A DNA stretch of 64,000 nucleotides from Hyperoodon ampullatus (Eukaryota; Chordata; Mammalia; Artiodactyla; Ziphiidae). Of the stretch, positions 1 through 12,150 are shown one piece after another; the first letter of the stretch is position 1, and each line of letters starts with the position of its first letter. A model generated the notes under the pieces. That model did not search any database, was not told where the DNA came from, and saw nothing but the letters and a program-made list of their open reading frames with translations. The stretch is from NCBI GenBank assembly GCA_949752795.1, contig OX457065.1, positions 1,798,001-1,862,000 of the forward strand. The letters are read 5' to 3'. Both the position numbers and the translations under genes were made by a program.

Positions 1-1150
1 TCCCAGACAGCAGGATTCCAGCTGGGTTTTTCCAGTGGGAGGCGCTCATGGACCCACATACCCCCAGACTCCATAGTGACTGCAAGCTGGACTGATGGGG
101 GGACAGCAGCTCTATTTACCCCCTGCTCTCTGGGCACCAACAGCTCACCCCTTAACACACCTCCAACCCTTCCTTAGGTGAAAACCAGTTTCCTCCATGC
201 AGTCCCTCTCCTGAAATACACAGGTCAATTTTTTTTCTTGAATGCTGATTGATTCTGACATCTCACTTAAATATGTAACATTTTCCTGTCTTCTCAAGTG
301 AATTGAATGAACGAGTGTAACCTTGACTTGATGAGCAAGGACAGTCATGATGCTGTAACAGTGAGGCCCTTGGGACCTGTTTAAAGAGCACAAGCACCTG
401 CCACCCCTCCTTCCCAGGACCTCTTTGTAATGATGGGAAAAATATAATTTTTTTAATTTATGAGCTGTAAAAGCATTAGAAAACAATATAAGGTGCTCCC
501 TGAAGACCAGAAATGTAGAGGAATTCCAGGAAGGGAGAAAGCAGTTGGAGCCGGATGGGTGGAGAAATCAGGGCAGAGGTAAAGGCGTTCTTCCCAAGGG
601 AACCCTGGAGAAGCCTTTGATGGCCTCACCATGGAAGAGACCACAGTGAAGACAGGGCATGGAAGCTGCATCCAGAACGGCTGTGAGCCCTGCCTCCTCT
701 GTAAATACAATTCTGGGCAGTGAGGAGCTCCCAGAAAGGGGAGGCCCCAGCTTAGGTCCTCGGCTGAGAAGCAGACAGAGCACAGACAGACACAGGGGAA
801 GGATGCAGTTCAGCCCAGGACTGGGATATGGGGGACACAGCCTGCCTGCCGTGGTGCCTGTGGGGGAAGGGCGGGGGTCTGCAGCCGGCACACCAATCTG
901 CACCACGCAGGGGGCCTCCCCGTCCCCACAGAACCTGCCAATGGGGGATCCGATGCTGGGGGACAGAGGCCACAGCACAGGAGCCAACACTGACCAGGAT
1001 TATCTTTCCTTAATAAACATACATGGTACCAGACATTGCAGAGAAAGCACCACCAAGTGTGACAAAGACGGAGAGAAACTTGAAGCGGATAACTGATCCC
1101 AAAGGCATCAGAGATGATTCAGGACACTAAAGAAAAACACAGAATACATC
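1..1150. other. Unassigned intergenic DNA
   Basis: I see no gene, RNA or recognisable repeat in this stretch. It has mixed composition, with a moderately GC-rich part around 540-1000. Short open frames there run on both strands at once, have no family features and no convincing splice or start context, so I do not call them genes. Confidence 0.5.
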
Positions 1151-1290
1151 TTAAACTTATTTTAATTTCTTAAAATTAAATTAATTAAAAAATTTTTAAG
1201 TTTATTTTAACTTTTCATTAATTTTAAATTTAATTTTAATTTTTTATTAAATTAGTTTTAAATTTCTTTTAATTTTTCAGTTAAAAAATC
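1151..1290. repeat. AT-rich low-complexity tract
   Basis: About 140 bases composed of more than 90 percent A and T, made of runs such as TTAAAATTAAATTAATT with many short self-complementary stretches. It ends directly at a CHR SINE. Such tracts are either degenerate poly(A) remains or matrix-attachment-like DNA; the sequence alone does not decide. Confidence 0.75.
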
Positions 1291-1296
1291 TGTACT

Positions 1297-1513
1297 GGGC
1301 TTCCCTGGTGGCGCAGTGGTTGAGAGTCCGCCTGCCGATGCAGGAGACACGGGTTCGTGCCCTGGTCCGAGAAGATCCCCCATGCCGCGGAGCGGCTGGG
1401 CCCGTGAGCCATGGCCGCTGAGCCTGCGCGTCTGGAGCCTGTGCTCCGCAACGGGAGAGGCCACAACAGTGAGAGGCCCGTGTACCACACACACACACAC
1501 ACAAAAAAAAAAA
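1297..1513 (+). mobile_element. CHR SINE, short type (tRNA-Glu derived)
   Basis: The element starts with the tRNA-like head, including the Pol III A-box TGGCGCAGTGG and a B-box variant GGTTCGTGCCC. It continues through the short-type body (GCGGAGCGGCTGGGCCCGTG) and ends in an (AC)n run followed by poly(A). Non-autonomous retroposon mobilised by L1 machinery. The CA repeat in the tail has probably grown by slippage since insertion. Confidence 0.93.
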
Positions 1514-1687
1514 TCAAAGGAAAATAAAGAGGTACTCTGTTGAGAAGTCTCCCACTTTGCCCCTCAGCCTCATTCCTCCCCACCCCATGGGTAATCATTT
1601 ATATTAGTTTCTTGGGCAACTGCAAGCAAATATGAAAAAATACACTTATTTTCCTTCCTGGCTTACACAAAACATGGCATAGTACAT

Positions 1688-2090
1688 GTATTAGTTTGGT
1701 AGGGCTGCTGTAACAAAGCACTACAAACGGGGCGGCTTAAACAACAGAAATCTATCGTCTCAGTTTCCGGAGGCTGGAAGTCCAAAATCAAGGTATCAGC
1801 AGAGTTGGTACCTTCTGGGGCCCAGAGGGAATCTGTTCAGGCCTCTCTCCTTGGCTGGTAGACAGCCATTTTCATGTTCACAGACCATCCTCCCTGTATG
1901 CATGGCTGTGTCCCAACGTCCCCTATTTATTAGCATGCCAGTCACACTGGATTAGGGCCCACCGTAAAGGACCTCATTTTCTCTTGGCTACCTCTTTAAA
2001 GATCCTATCTCCAAGTAAGGTCATAATCTGAGGTACTAGGGGTTAGGACTTCAACATTCAAGTTTGGGGGACAAAATTCAACCGTAACAC
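1688..2090 (-). mobile_element. MLT1-type MaLR solo LTR, antisense
   Basis: The reverse complement of the MLT1 consensus is readable almost end to end. It opens with GTATTAGTTTG and the 'ggctgctgtaacaaagcac' block, passes through 'ggcttaaacaacagaaat' and 'ggattagggcccacc', and closes with 'ggacaaaattcaaccgtaaca'. This is an ancient ERVL-MaLR long terminal repeat. No internal proviral sequence follows it, so it is a solo LTR. Confidence 0.85.
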
Positions 2091-2094
2091 TGTA

Positions 2095-2420
2095 ATACTG
2101 TTCTGCTCTTTTTTCACTTAGTCATATGACCCTGGAGATCTTCACATATCAATACATAGGGAGTTTTTCATCAGACATCATTTTTTGTAAACACCAAATT
2201 CCCATAAAAACTTGAGTCGGTTTATGGACTGTATTCAGTTCCAGCGAAATAACTACCTATTTTTCCTTCAGTACTACATTGCTTTAGTTTCTCTACTTAT
2301 AATGTTTCAATATTTGATAGGCCAAGTCACCTCTCTTCACCATTGCCTTTTCTAAGTTGCACTGGCCATTTCCGTATTTCTTTCGAAAAATTGTTAGTCT
2401 TCATTAAATTAAAAACAAAA
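2095..2420 (-). mobile_element. Old L1 fragment, antisense (probable)
   Basis: The text resembles the reverse strand of ancient mammalian L1 ORF2, including a block near 2310 similar to the 'gatagggcaagtc' region and the preceding 'catatg...gtctggagatcttcacatatc' part. It is heavily diverged with no open frame, and its boundaries are uncertain. Confidence 0.45.
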
Positions 2421-3360
2421 ATTAAATAATTTAAGAAATACAGAAAATATTTGAAGTTAAAAAAAAAACAACACTGCCCCAAATCCTATGAAGCAGGAAA
2501 GAAAACAGTGTTAAATATAGGCTGAATATCATTTCAGACATATGTCTAAAGCTATATATAAATTGAAGGGTTCTGTTGAATATTTGACCTTAACAGAAGA
2601 ATGAAAACTTGTGTGAAATTTTAAAAATTGCTGAACTTCAGAAAAAAAAGGTGTTGTTTTTTTTTCATAAGATGTCCCTAAAAGATTTCTCTAAGGTTAT
2701 AAAACAATTAGAAAGTTGGATTTATTGTATGTTTGTATCTACATGTCTCAATTTTGGATGAAAACTGTCGATTGCCTGCTATGAAATAGGAGATTTGTAT
2801 TCTTACACTTCTTTCTCCACTAGCATTTTGTTACTTATATTTTCATTTTTATTTTGTCAAGTGTTATAACACATTTAGTTGAACAAACATTTCTCCAGTT
2901 GCTTAGTTTTAGTCTGCGTTTGTATGAATTTAACACTTAACACTGACCCTTTCTTTTTTTTACTACATAAAATTTTTTATAACATTTTAAAATCTCATCA
3001 TCAGTTCTATTTATTGTAAAAAAAATGACAAGAAGTGCCATATGCAATATTTCTTGAATTCTTCCATGTTTGCGTGTGACTTCCTGTTTCCTTTCTTTGG
3101 CTGCTGACAATTATCTTGGGTCCCACTTCCTTCCCTCAGAACATTACTAATACTTCACCCCCACCCCCCCACAATGTTCACTGGTCATGAATGCTGCTGA
3201 CCTCCTCCCTGATAAATGACTTGTTTATCCACCTGGATGCCTGAAGAATTATGCCTTCAGTCTTAAAGTTCAATAATTTAACAAGGTCTAAGTTATTCAC
3301 TGTTCTGTATAAATTTCCCCCTAAACACTATGTGCCCCTATGAGCAAAAGATTTAACAGT
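2421..3360. other. Unassigned AT-rich DNA
   Basis: An AT-rich stretch with poly(A) and poly(T) runs. I see no open frame, RNA gene or repeat family that I can name. Confidence 0.45.
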
Positions 3361-4260
3361 TTCTCCATTACAGGGTTTACCTTTATTATATTCATGAACA
3401 TTCTGTCTGTTCCATGTCCTGGGTTCTGTTTTTGAGTTACTCCAGTTATCCTTGTGTTGGTTCATTTTGTCATTCCTTCAAATCCGTCACCTTAATTGCT
3501 TTAGTCTCTTTGTATTTCTCCTCTGAAATTACTGTGTTATCTCAAACCCTTTGTTCTATATTAGGAATCTGATTTCTTACTCATTCCAAATTATTTATTA
3601 AATCTGTAGTAGTGCTGGAATCTCATTTTTCCATATCTCCTTACTTTTCATCTCTGTTATTTTATTACCTTAGCCCTGAGCTAGGTTTTATGGAGTTGAT
3701 ATCCTTTTTTAGATCTTCCATATCATGAAACACACCTGAAAGTTTTCTTCTGTTCCTTAAACTATGATTTCCTCCAGACTGCATTCTTTGTTACTTCTAT
3801 GCAGTATTTTATGCATTTTGGTTGTTATGAATTTTCATAGCTGCATGTCATTTCTTTCATTTTGCACATTCTTAGGATGGTACCCATCTGCCCAGATCTT
3901 CTATTTGCCCCACTATCGTGTGGATAAGTTCTCCTTGATACCCTTTTTAAGAGGTATTTTATATTAAATTTTGTGTGACTTGAGGGCATGTGGTGTGGCC
4001 AGGGGCAGTGTTGAGCCAGCTGGAGTTGTCAGAAGCCCTCACCAGGGCGCTGGACACTGGCTCTCTCTTCGGAGCGTTCATTCGGGGTCTTGTACTGGGA
4101 CACCCTCCCTCACTCCTGCGGGCTTTGAGTCACTTCCCAATGTGGCACAGACTCTGAGACGATGCCCCTCTGGCCTCTGTAGCCTGGTGGTGATGACGTA
4201 AGCTTTCCCACTCTCAGGGTTTCCTCTCTCCTACCTGCAACTCCCTAGTTACTGCTCTGT
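3361..4260 (-). mobile_element. Possible old L1M 5' portion, antisense
   Basis: The T- and C-rich text, with phrases about 'ctgaaattactgtgttatct' and a G-rich end near 3970-4260, resembles the antisense 5' part of old L1M elements, of which clearer copies lie at 15.99-18.8 kb and 33.85-35.75 kb. Divergence is high, so this is a weak call. No open frame supports a gene. Confidence 0.35.
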
Positions 4261-4419
4261 CCACTTCTCTTCCCACTGGAGGATGTTTGTGAAATTTTCT
4301 GTATTTCTTTTTGTGGGAGTAGGTGAAGGAGAGGAGATTCAGTACTTTAAAATCCCTCTGGGGGAATTTCAGTTAAACACTTTACTGGACTATTTTACAT
4401 GTCAAAAGTTGGACCTTAG

Positions 4420-4631
4420 GGCCTCCCTGGTGGCGCAGTGGTTGAGAGTCCGCCTGCCGATGCAGGGGATACGGGTTCGTGCCCCGGTCTGGGAGGATCC
4501 CATATGCCGCGGAGCGGCTGGGCCCGTGAGCCATGGCCGCTGAGCCTGTGCGTCCGGAGCCTGTGCTCTGCAGCGGGAGAGGCCACGACAGTGAGAGGCT
4601 CGCGTACCACAAAAAAAAAAAAAAAAAAAAA
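4420..4631 (+). mobile_element. CHR SINE, short type, perfect 16-bp TSD
   Basis: A short-type CHR SINE whose head reads CCTCCCTGGTGGCGCAGTGG and which ends in a long poly(A). It is flanked by the exact target duplication AAAAGTTGGACCTTAG at 4404-4419 and 4632-4647. The perfect duplication and pure A-tail point to a fairly recent insertion. Confidence 0.95.
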
Positions 4632-4647
4632 AAAAGTTGGACCTTAG

Positions 4648-5369
4648 AGTCTAGTGTAGATTGATGAGAAGAAAAACTCCAAAATGAGGAGCTGGGGGGT
4701 GCAGCAAGCTAAGGAAGAGATGAGAGAACACTAAAAGTGGAAAGGAGAGAGCCCAACTATATGGCCAGATACTGGTTATAAAATGTAAAAAATGACCAAG
4801 GAAACATCCAATGGGGCATATTTATCATTTGATGTGCTGTGCTGTGAGACTGAACTACCCTAAGGCTTCAAAATTTCAGTCAAATAGGCTCGACACACAA
4901 CCTTCAATCAGTGGTACTTGGAAGAGCGAAAATATCGTGCTGGTTTTATGGAGAGTGTCCAAGAAAAGAAAGAAACAGTGTGAAAAAAGGAAGTAAAATC
5001 CAGAACACAGATCAAAAATCGTTGGAAGCAGAGTCTTAAAGGCAGGAGTGATTGAGAGAACTGTAACTCCTTCCCCTTATTAAGCCCTGAAAATACTGGC
5101 TGGGGAAAGCAGGTTTTCAAGCATCCTTACCAGCGAACGGGAGGACAGGGTGGCATTCAAGATACTGACATACAGTTACCAATGTTTAATAACAAAAGTT
5201 TCAAATTTTCCTTGAAACAGTTTTCGTCACATCCATGTTTTCTTAGTTTTGCTATGTGGAATGATTATTAGTGCCTACTAAATCATTAATGTGGAATCAA
5301 CATCAGAAGACTTCTAAAGACCATTCATACATAAATATTAGATAAAACTATTATTCATTGGAGATTTTT
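4648..5369. other. Unassigned intergenic DNA
   Basis: I see no gene, RNA or clear repeat between the SINE and the next L1 piece. Open frames of 60-70 codons here have no family features. Confidence 0.45.
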
Positions 5370-6965
5370 GCATTTTTTAATTGAAGTAAAATTTACATAC
5401 ATTGAAATGCACAGATCTTAGTATGCAATTCAATACATTTCGAAAAATACCTACACCCATGTAACCAATAATCAAGATATAGAACCTATCAACCCAGAAA
5501 ACTCCCTTGTTCCCACTTTTACTTAACTCTCCCATTCCAAGCAACTACCGCTCTGAATTTTGTTGTAGATTATTTTGCCTATTTTCAAACTTCCTCTAAA
5601 AGGAATCACACAGCGTGGATTCTTCTGTATCTGGCTTATTTTGCTCATTGTAATATTTCTGAGATTTTTTTCATGCTCTTGTATGCGTCAGTAGTTTGTT
5701 CCTTTTCATTACTGATTAGTATTCCATTGTATATGGATATGTTGCCAATTGTTTACTCTCATACTGATAGACATTTTTCTTTCCAGTTTTTTTTTACTGT
5801 TTTTTCTGTGTGTCTTCTTGTGAACAAATATTTTGGTTTCACTTAGGTAAAACTTAGAAGTGGAATTTCTGGGGCTTCCCTGGTGGCGCAGTGGTTAAGA
5901 ATCTGCCTGCTAATGCAGGGGACATGGGTTCGAGCCCTGCTCTGGGAAGATCCCACATGCTGTGGAGAAACTAAGCCCGTGCGCCACAACTACTGAGCCT
6001 GCGCTCTAGAGCTTGCAAGCCACAACTACTGAGCCCGTGTGCCACAACTACTGAAGCCCGCGTGCCTAGAGCCTGTGCTCTGCAACAAGAGAAGCCACCC
6101 AATGAGAAGCCCGGGTACCGCAGCGAAGAGTAGCCCCCGCTCGCCACTTAGCCCGCGCGCAGCAACAAAGACCCAACACAGCCAAAAATAAAAATAAATA
6201 AATTTTTTTAAAAAATGGAATTTCTGGGCAGGTGTATACTTTATAGGAAAACACTAGTTTTCCAAAGTGGCCATACCATTTTATACTCCCACAAGTAATA
6301 TAGGAGCATTCTAGTTGTTCCTCATCCCTGCCAACACTTGATACTGTCTGTCTTTTTAACATTAGCCATTCTATTGGGTATGTAATGGGCCCGCATTTTG
6401 GTTTCAAATTGCATTTCTCTGATGACTAAGATGTGAGCATCTCTTCATGTGCTTATTGGCTATTTGTATTCTTCTTTTTGAAGTATCTGCTTAAGTCTTC
6501 TGTCCATTTTTGAAAACTGGGTTCCAGTGTCATTTGCTGAAAAATCAACTGACTGTGTTTATCTATTTCTAGGTTCTCTGTTCTATTCCAATGACCCACT
6601 TGTCCATTCTTATTCCAGTACAATGCTGTCTTTTGATTTCTTTAGCTGTATAGTAAGCCCTGAAATCATCCAGTGTAAGTCCTTCAGCTTTGCTGAACTT
6701 TTTCGAGATTGTTTTGGCTCCTCTATGTTCTTCGCACTCCATAAAAGCTTAAGAATTTATTTATCAATTTTTGCCAATGGTCTTCTGGACTTTTGATTAA
6801 AATCAGATTAAATCTATAGATCAGCTGGGGGAGATTTTCCATTTTAGCTAAATCAAGTCTTCCAGTCTATAAGCATGGTAAACTTCTCCATTTATTTGGA
6901 TTTTTAATTTCTCCTAGCAATGTTTTATATACAAATGCATTTTATATCCATATAAAATGTGAATG
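5370..6965 (-). mobile_element. L1M-type LINE fragment, antisense, split by a SINE
   Basis: The reverse strand of a mammalian L1 3' half is readable. The 3' end, like 'ttgaagtaaaatttacatac', is near 5380. The C-terminal ORF2 region (reverse of 'tattccattgtatatgg', 'ccaaagtggccataccattttata') is at 5700-6420, and reverse-strand ORF2 text around 'ttctattccaatgacccac' lies at 6540-6965. A CHR SINE at 5874-6215 interrupts it. It is full of stops and non-functional. Confidence 0.8.
5874..6215 (+). mobile_element. CHR SINE, long type, inside L1
   Basis: Long-type CHR SINE (about 340 bases) with an intact Pol III A-box TGGCGCAGTGG and B-box GGTTCGAGCCC, the repeated 'cacaactactga' modules of the body and an (AAAT)n-rich tail. 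The target duplication TGGAATTTCTGGG is at 5861-5873 and 6216-6228, inside the older antisense L1, so the SINE is the younger insertion. Confidence 0.95.
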
Positions 6966-7143
6966 ACTTATATACAAATAGTCAATAAAACTATGATTAT
7001 GTAATTTTTAAAAAATTCTGGAGTTCTAAATGAACTGATAAAAGACACAGTGGGGAAAGCACACAGTAAATACTATATGGATAAGGGCCACTGGACACAT
7101 AGGATCTTTAAGTACTATAATAATGGTGATATTATTATTATTA

Positions 7144-7345
7144 TTTTTTTTTTGCGGTACACGGGCCTCTCACTGTTGTGGCCTCTCCCATTGTGGAGCA
7201 CAGGCTCTGGACACACAGGCTCAGCGGCCATGGCTCACGGGCTTAGTTGCTCCATGGCATGTGGGATCCTCCCGGACCAGGGCACAAACCCGTGTCCCCT
7301 GCATCGGCAGGTGGACTCTCAACCACTGAGCCACCAGGGAAGCCC
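7144..7345 (-). mobile_element. CHR SINE, short type, antisense
   Basis: The reverse complement of the short-type CHR SINE. The poly(T) start is preceded by (ATT)n, then come the body and the tRNA-like head ending 'ccaccagggaagccc'. The A-box reads with one change (CACTGAGCCACCA). Target duplication is unclear because the left flank is an ATT microsatellite. Confidence 0.92.
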
Positions 7346-8073
7346 GGTGATTTGATTTTTAAGCACAGTAGTAACTCTTAGTGAAGAAAAATGATATTGG
7401 AAACGAGATTTTAGTCTGACTGCCGTTTTGTGTAAAACATCCTGACCCGCCTCATGTCACATCACTTGTTGCAACGCTCATCACTCAGAGGTCTCTCCTA
7501 ACTGTCCATGAAAGCTGAGCTCTTGCTTCCAGCTGACCACCACTTCCTGGGGTCAGGTGTTCCTCCTCCCTGGACCATTGAAATTATGTCCTAACTGGTC
7601 TCTGTATCCCCAGCTTTTCAGCTGCCAACTCATCCCATGTGCTGGACTCCAAACTTACTTTTTAAAACATACACCTGCATGTGTAATATGTATTTGTTAT
7701 CTCTCTTAAACAAAATGTCTCAGATACATTGCTTGTTTTTCTTTAATATGGTATGGCAAATATATTCTCCATATATCCATGGTAATTCTGTTAAATTAGA
7801 AATGACTAATTTCCCAGTAAGTAAAAGAATATGCTTTGAGTAATTTGATTAAGATTTCTGAATCATCACTCATTTTTCTTATTTAATTATAAAATTATTA
7901 AATCTGAAAACATATGAAATTAAAATGCTGCAGTAAAACAGAATACACCTCCTACCTCTGTGAAGAAATTAACTTCCCACCAAACCAAACCTCTAGACTG
8001 CAAAAGAAGCAAGCAGCAAATTGAGTCGATTAATGATTTGAGTCTTCCTGACTGTGACATAAATCATGATTTA
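7346..8073. other. Unassigned DNA between two SINEs
   Basis: Around 7430-7640 the text resembles a dispersed ancient mammalian repeat ('ggtctctcctaactg...'), but I cannot name the family. No gene is supported. Confidence 0.4.
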
Positions 8074-8087
8074 AAATGTGATTAGCA

Positions 8088-8377
8088 GGACCTCCCTGGT
8101 GGCACAGTGGTTAAGAATCCGCCTGCCAATGCAGGGGACACAGGTTCGAGCCCTGGTCAGGGAGGATCCCACATGTCGCGGATCAACTAAGCCCGTGCGC
8201 CACAACTAGTGAAGCCCACGCACCTAGAGCCTGTGCTCCACAACAAGCGAAGCCACCGTAATGAGAAGCCCATGCACCACAACGAAGAGTAGCCCCCACT
8301 CGCTGCAACTGGAGAAAGCCCACGCACAGCAACAAAGACCCAACACAGCCAAAAATAAAATAAATATATTTTTTTCT
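8088..8377 (+). mobile_element. CHR SINE, long type, perfect 14-bp TSD
   Basis: Long-type CHR SINE with B-box GGTTCGAGCCC and terminal 'gacccaacacagccaaaaataaaat'. The exact target duplication AAATGTGATTAGCA is at 8074-8087 and 8378-8391, indicating a clean, relatively young insertion. Confidence 0.95.
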
Positions 8378-8391
8378 AAATGTGATTAGCA

Positions 8392-9329
8392 ATGATGTAA
8401 ATAAAATCCATACTACCTGGAAGCCATGTATTCAAATGTATGGATAGTTTGCCATCATGTAAACGACCCTAAGAGAAGACTCTGATGTGATTTTCAAAAT
8501 ATAAACAAGCAAAAGGAAATTTCTATTCAACAGAATTACAGCTTTGTGCCTCAAAGTGGAACATACACTTCACTTTCAATCCATTCTACAAACCTGACAT
8601 AATTATGCCAAGAAAAAAATACAAAACAGAAGACGTGGTGCGCTACTGCATGTCTGCTTGCCAAACTGGAAGGAAAGAAAGCAAGTCATTATGCTGCTTT
8701 GCCGTCCTGTGCATTCCAGCAGTTCCGACGGACAGAACAGCATCCATCATGCTTTGCATTACAATTTTTCTTTGCCACTTTCTCCCAGCTCATCATAACA
8801 TAATTACATTCCATTTTTTCTAGCCAGGGGCTTCTATTTTCTCTCATTCAGGACAACAGCTGCAAACCCCGACCGTGATGCCTCCTCAAAATGATGAGAT
8901 GTGTTTGCTTTTTGTTTCAGTCTTGGCAGTTCCAATTTTCACACTCCTGCTTGACAAATTTTCTTGCTGCCAAAAAATGCATTCAGCCCTGAAACTTTCA
9001 TAGGGCTGAGCAAAGGAGCTCCCAGGGTACTTAGAACTTGCCTGTACTGTAATTTATCCCCGAGTCAAGTCATTCTGGAAATGTGTCGAGAGGACATGCT
9101 GCTTTCATTCTTTTTATAGCTTCATAATTGCTAAAGGAGGACTGTCTTTGTGTCAAGCCCATCTGAACATTTTTATTCTTCCTTCTATTTATGTCTACTC
9201 ACGTATACGTGCATCAAAGTTTTTGCTGAGGGTTGGGGACATCAGGCCAAAATCTTGTCAATAAAAATCCTATCCTTCATGGCAAAAAACTCTTAAGATT
9301 TTATGTGAATAGTAATACTAGTCAACAGT
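8392..9329. other. Unassigned, apparently repeat-free DNA
   Basis: Neither a gene nor a recognisable repeat is seen. The stretch reads like ordinary unique intergenic sequence, with an open frame of 72 codons near 8605 that has no family features. Confidence 0.45.
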
Positions 9330-9550
9330 TTTTCTGAGCGTTATTCTGTGACAGACACCTTTCTCAGTGCTTTTGGTGAAATGCCTAATCTAGTCTTCAT
9401 GCAAGTCATGAGGTGGGTGCCACTAGTATCCTCACTTTTCAGAGGACAAGGAGGCTGAGAGGGGTTTGAGAAAGCTGCTTGGGAGCCCACCGCAAACAGG
9501 GTGGAGCTGGTGTCAAATTCAGGCTGCTGGAGCCCTGTTCTCTCCGCCTT
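9330..9550 (-). mobile_element. MIR SINE, antisense
   Basis: The order 'gtgacagacac..., cctcacttttcagaggacaaggaggctgagag, ...tggagctggtgtcaaattcaggctg' matches the reverse complement of a MIR element. It is ancient and diverged, with no target duplication visible. Confidence 0.65.
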
Positions 9551-10145
9551 GCCCACCTGTCTCTCACTGTGGTCATCCCCAGCTCCCAGTACTCAGGAGG
9601 CCCAGAGCCCTCCTTCTAGCCCTGCCAGGAGTCCTAGGTTCCTTCCTCAGGAAGTCCACAATGGATATTAGAAACCTACCTGATAGACAATCAGAACTGG
9701 TTGCATCTTATACACTGAGTGTCTTTTTGAAATTTCTCTTCCTCATTATATAGATTTTAAACTCCTATGGTCTTTATTTATTTATTTAAATAGTGGGACA
9801 TAGGGTTGGGAAGGCAGGTCACACCTAGATTATAATGATGATGACTCCCAGGTTTTTCTCTGATTCTCTGGAATTTATGGTATGGACAGTGACCATCAGT
9901 GAAGGGTTATAAGGCCCAAAAATTGTTTAAATGAGTAATTTGGACATATTATAGACAGGAACTCAGTGCCAGGCTACACAGGATATCTACTGCCCAGCTG
10001 CACAGGTTGCCTGCCAGTTACACTGCAGTCCATGGCGTGTGCCCTATCTATATAACATGATCACCCTAATTAGATACATGGCGGAAATTTGCAGCTAGTT
10101 ATAAAGATTGTTTTTCAGTAAAATGCTATGGTCTTGATCACACAC
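9551..10145. other. Unassigned intergenic DNA
   Basis: No gene or identifiable repeat. A TTTA run lies near 9776-9792. Confidence 0.4.
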
Positions 10146-10535
10146 TATTTATTTTTCTTTCATCCCCAAGGGATGAAGTTGAGTAGGAAATGCAGAGATT
10201 TGCAAGCCACCAGTGGACAGAGGCTCAGCGGCCACATAAGAAGTCTGCCTGCACTGAGACTGCCACACTGAGAGAGACTTGTGGAAAGATGAGAGACAGA
10301 CAGAGATGCCTGGGGAGCCCCAGCTGTTCAACCTTCCAGGTGCCAGCCATGTGACAAGTGAGGCTTCCAGATAACCCAGCCCATCACCAACCACCTATGA
10401 CCTCACAAGAGACCCCAAGCAAGGACTGCCTAGCTGACCCAGTCAAGCCCCAGACTCACAGGCAAAACAAATGGTGGCTACTTTTTAGATCGTTGCTTTG
10501 GGATTGTTTGTCACGCAGCCATGGATAACTGAACA
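10146..10535 (+). mobile_element. Probable old LTR/MaLR-like fragment
   Basis: The closing text near 10485-10530 ('gatcgttgctttgggattgtttgtcacgc...gataactga') resembles the 3' end of ancient LTR elements ending in 'tttgttacgcagcaatagataac'. The upstream part has the typical 'cctcacaagagacccc' block. Family assignment is uncertain. Confidence 0.4.
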
Positions 10536-11149
10536 CCATGTGAAATATCATCAGAGAACAGCAAGGATAATATCCTAGTGAGCTCACGTTGTCACCAGAT
10601 GTTTGCCGAAGGACCCCCCATTGTGATGAGCTTACAGCATCTTCGGGTGGATGCCGTGGTAGCACATGCATAGGTATCATTACCTGTCAGACTTGCATCC
10701 TTTAGACTGGGTCTTATTTGAGGACTGAGATAATTCATGGGTCATTTATTGAAGTTTTACCTGTCACCCGGGGACTGAGAAAAGTCTGTCCCCAAAGCAG
10801 GAACCAAGTGGAAGGGCCTAGGAGGCAGATAAAGGAGGATCACTTTCTTGGCCAGGCAACGGGCAACACAACGTGTATGAGAGGCCAAGTCGTGGGCCAT
10901 GGGTGGTGCCTTCCTGGGGACACCGGCCAGGAGCGGGAAATAAGAACCCATGGCAAGAGCCTGTCTAGTTGTACCAGCCCCTGGGGACTCAGGAGGGAAG
11001 CAGTGAACAGCACAGGGCCCCTGTGCCCATCAAGGTTACCAAACTAAGATCTTGTATGAGCTGACGCTTTTGACGCTTCTCATAGGTTCATGGTTTTCTC
11101 TTTTGTTCCCCTTGATATTTAATAAGGTCTTATTGAAAACTCCATCCTA

Positions 11150-11725
11150 CTTTTGGATATGCTACAAGAAATCATGCATGGCCGCGGCTTTAAAAGGGGA
11201 GTACTACGTCTTGAAGAGACAGGTATCTTCCCCCGTATTCACTGCAGCACTATTCACAACAGCCAGAATGTAGGAACAACACAAGTGTGCATCAACAGAT
11301 GAATGGAAACAAAATGTAGTCTGTGCAATGAATACGTGGGTATCCACCCCAGCCTTAAAATGGAACAGAACCCTGACACCTGCGACAGCATGGATGAACC
11401 CCGAGGACACTGTGCTCAGTGAAATGAGCCAGAAACAAAAGGACAAACTCTGTACGATTCCACTTACACGGAGTACCCAGAATAGGCAAATTCATAAAGA
11501 CAGAAATTAGATCTGAGGTTATGAGGGCTGGGGGAGGGGGAGGAGGAGTTAGTGTCTGATGGGGACAGAGATGCAGTTTTTTGGGAAGATGAAACTTTTC
11601 TGGAGATAATGGAGGTGATGGCTGCCCAACATCATGAATGTACTTAATGCCACTGAACTGCATACTTAAAAATGCTTAAAAGGGTAAATTCTATGTTATG
11701 TATACTTCCACAATAAAAACACAGA
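11150..11725 (+). mobile_element. L1 LINE 3' end, sense
   Basis: Sense-strand L1 ORF2 C-terminal and 3' UTR text is readable: 'gtattcactgcagcactattcacaacagccagaatg', then 'gatgaatggaaacaaa', 'gtgaaatgagccagaaacaaaaggac', closing with 'tatacttccacaataaaaac'. It is a broken fragment, flanked on the left by unassigned DNA from 10,536. Confidence 0.75.
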
Positions 11726-11889
11726 GAGACAGGGGTACACATGCCCACCCAACAAGATGAACTTTATGGGGGACAGAACCAGGGCCACTTGGTCCAGTCA
11801 CCCCTCTCTACATATAATTCTGCAGCCACTGCTAAAACCAGAGGTCTTGGTTTCATTGACTAAAGAATCCCTTCACTAATTATGATAAA

Positions 11890-12150
11890 AAAATAATAAT
11901 GACAAAAACAACACACATTTCCTGAGCACTTACTAATGTCACTCACTGTTCCAAACACATTTATTAATGCATTTAGTCACAACAATAACCTCATGAAGAA
12001 GGTTCTAATTTTTAGTTTTGTGTGTGTGTGTACATATATATACACACACAAGAGAAACAAGCAACAGAGAGGTTAAGTAACTTGCCAAGAGTCACAGAGC
12101 CGGTGAGGGGTAAGTAACTTAGTACCCAGCAGCTGGCTCTGAGTGGGAGC
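11890..12150 (-). mobile_element. MIR SINE, antisense, with TG/CA microsatellite
   Basis: 'Cctgagcacttactaatgtcactcactgttccaaacac' and 'gagaggttaagtaacttgccaagagtcacagagccggtgagggg' are reverse-strand MIR signatures. They are interrupted at about 12018-12050 by a (TG)n-TATA-(CA)n hairpin-like microsatellite. Confidence 0.65.

Noticed and set aside
1258..1598. Open frames of 75-105 codons on both strands, and similar ones at each short-type SINE (4,382; 7,050; 36,559; 45,434; 59,303)
   Set aside because: They translate the CHR SINE itself (for example VESPPADAGDTGSCPG or the antisense form) and recur identically wherever the SINE occurs. They are not genes.
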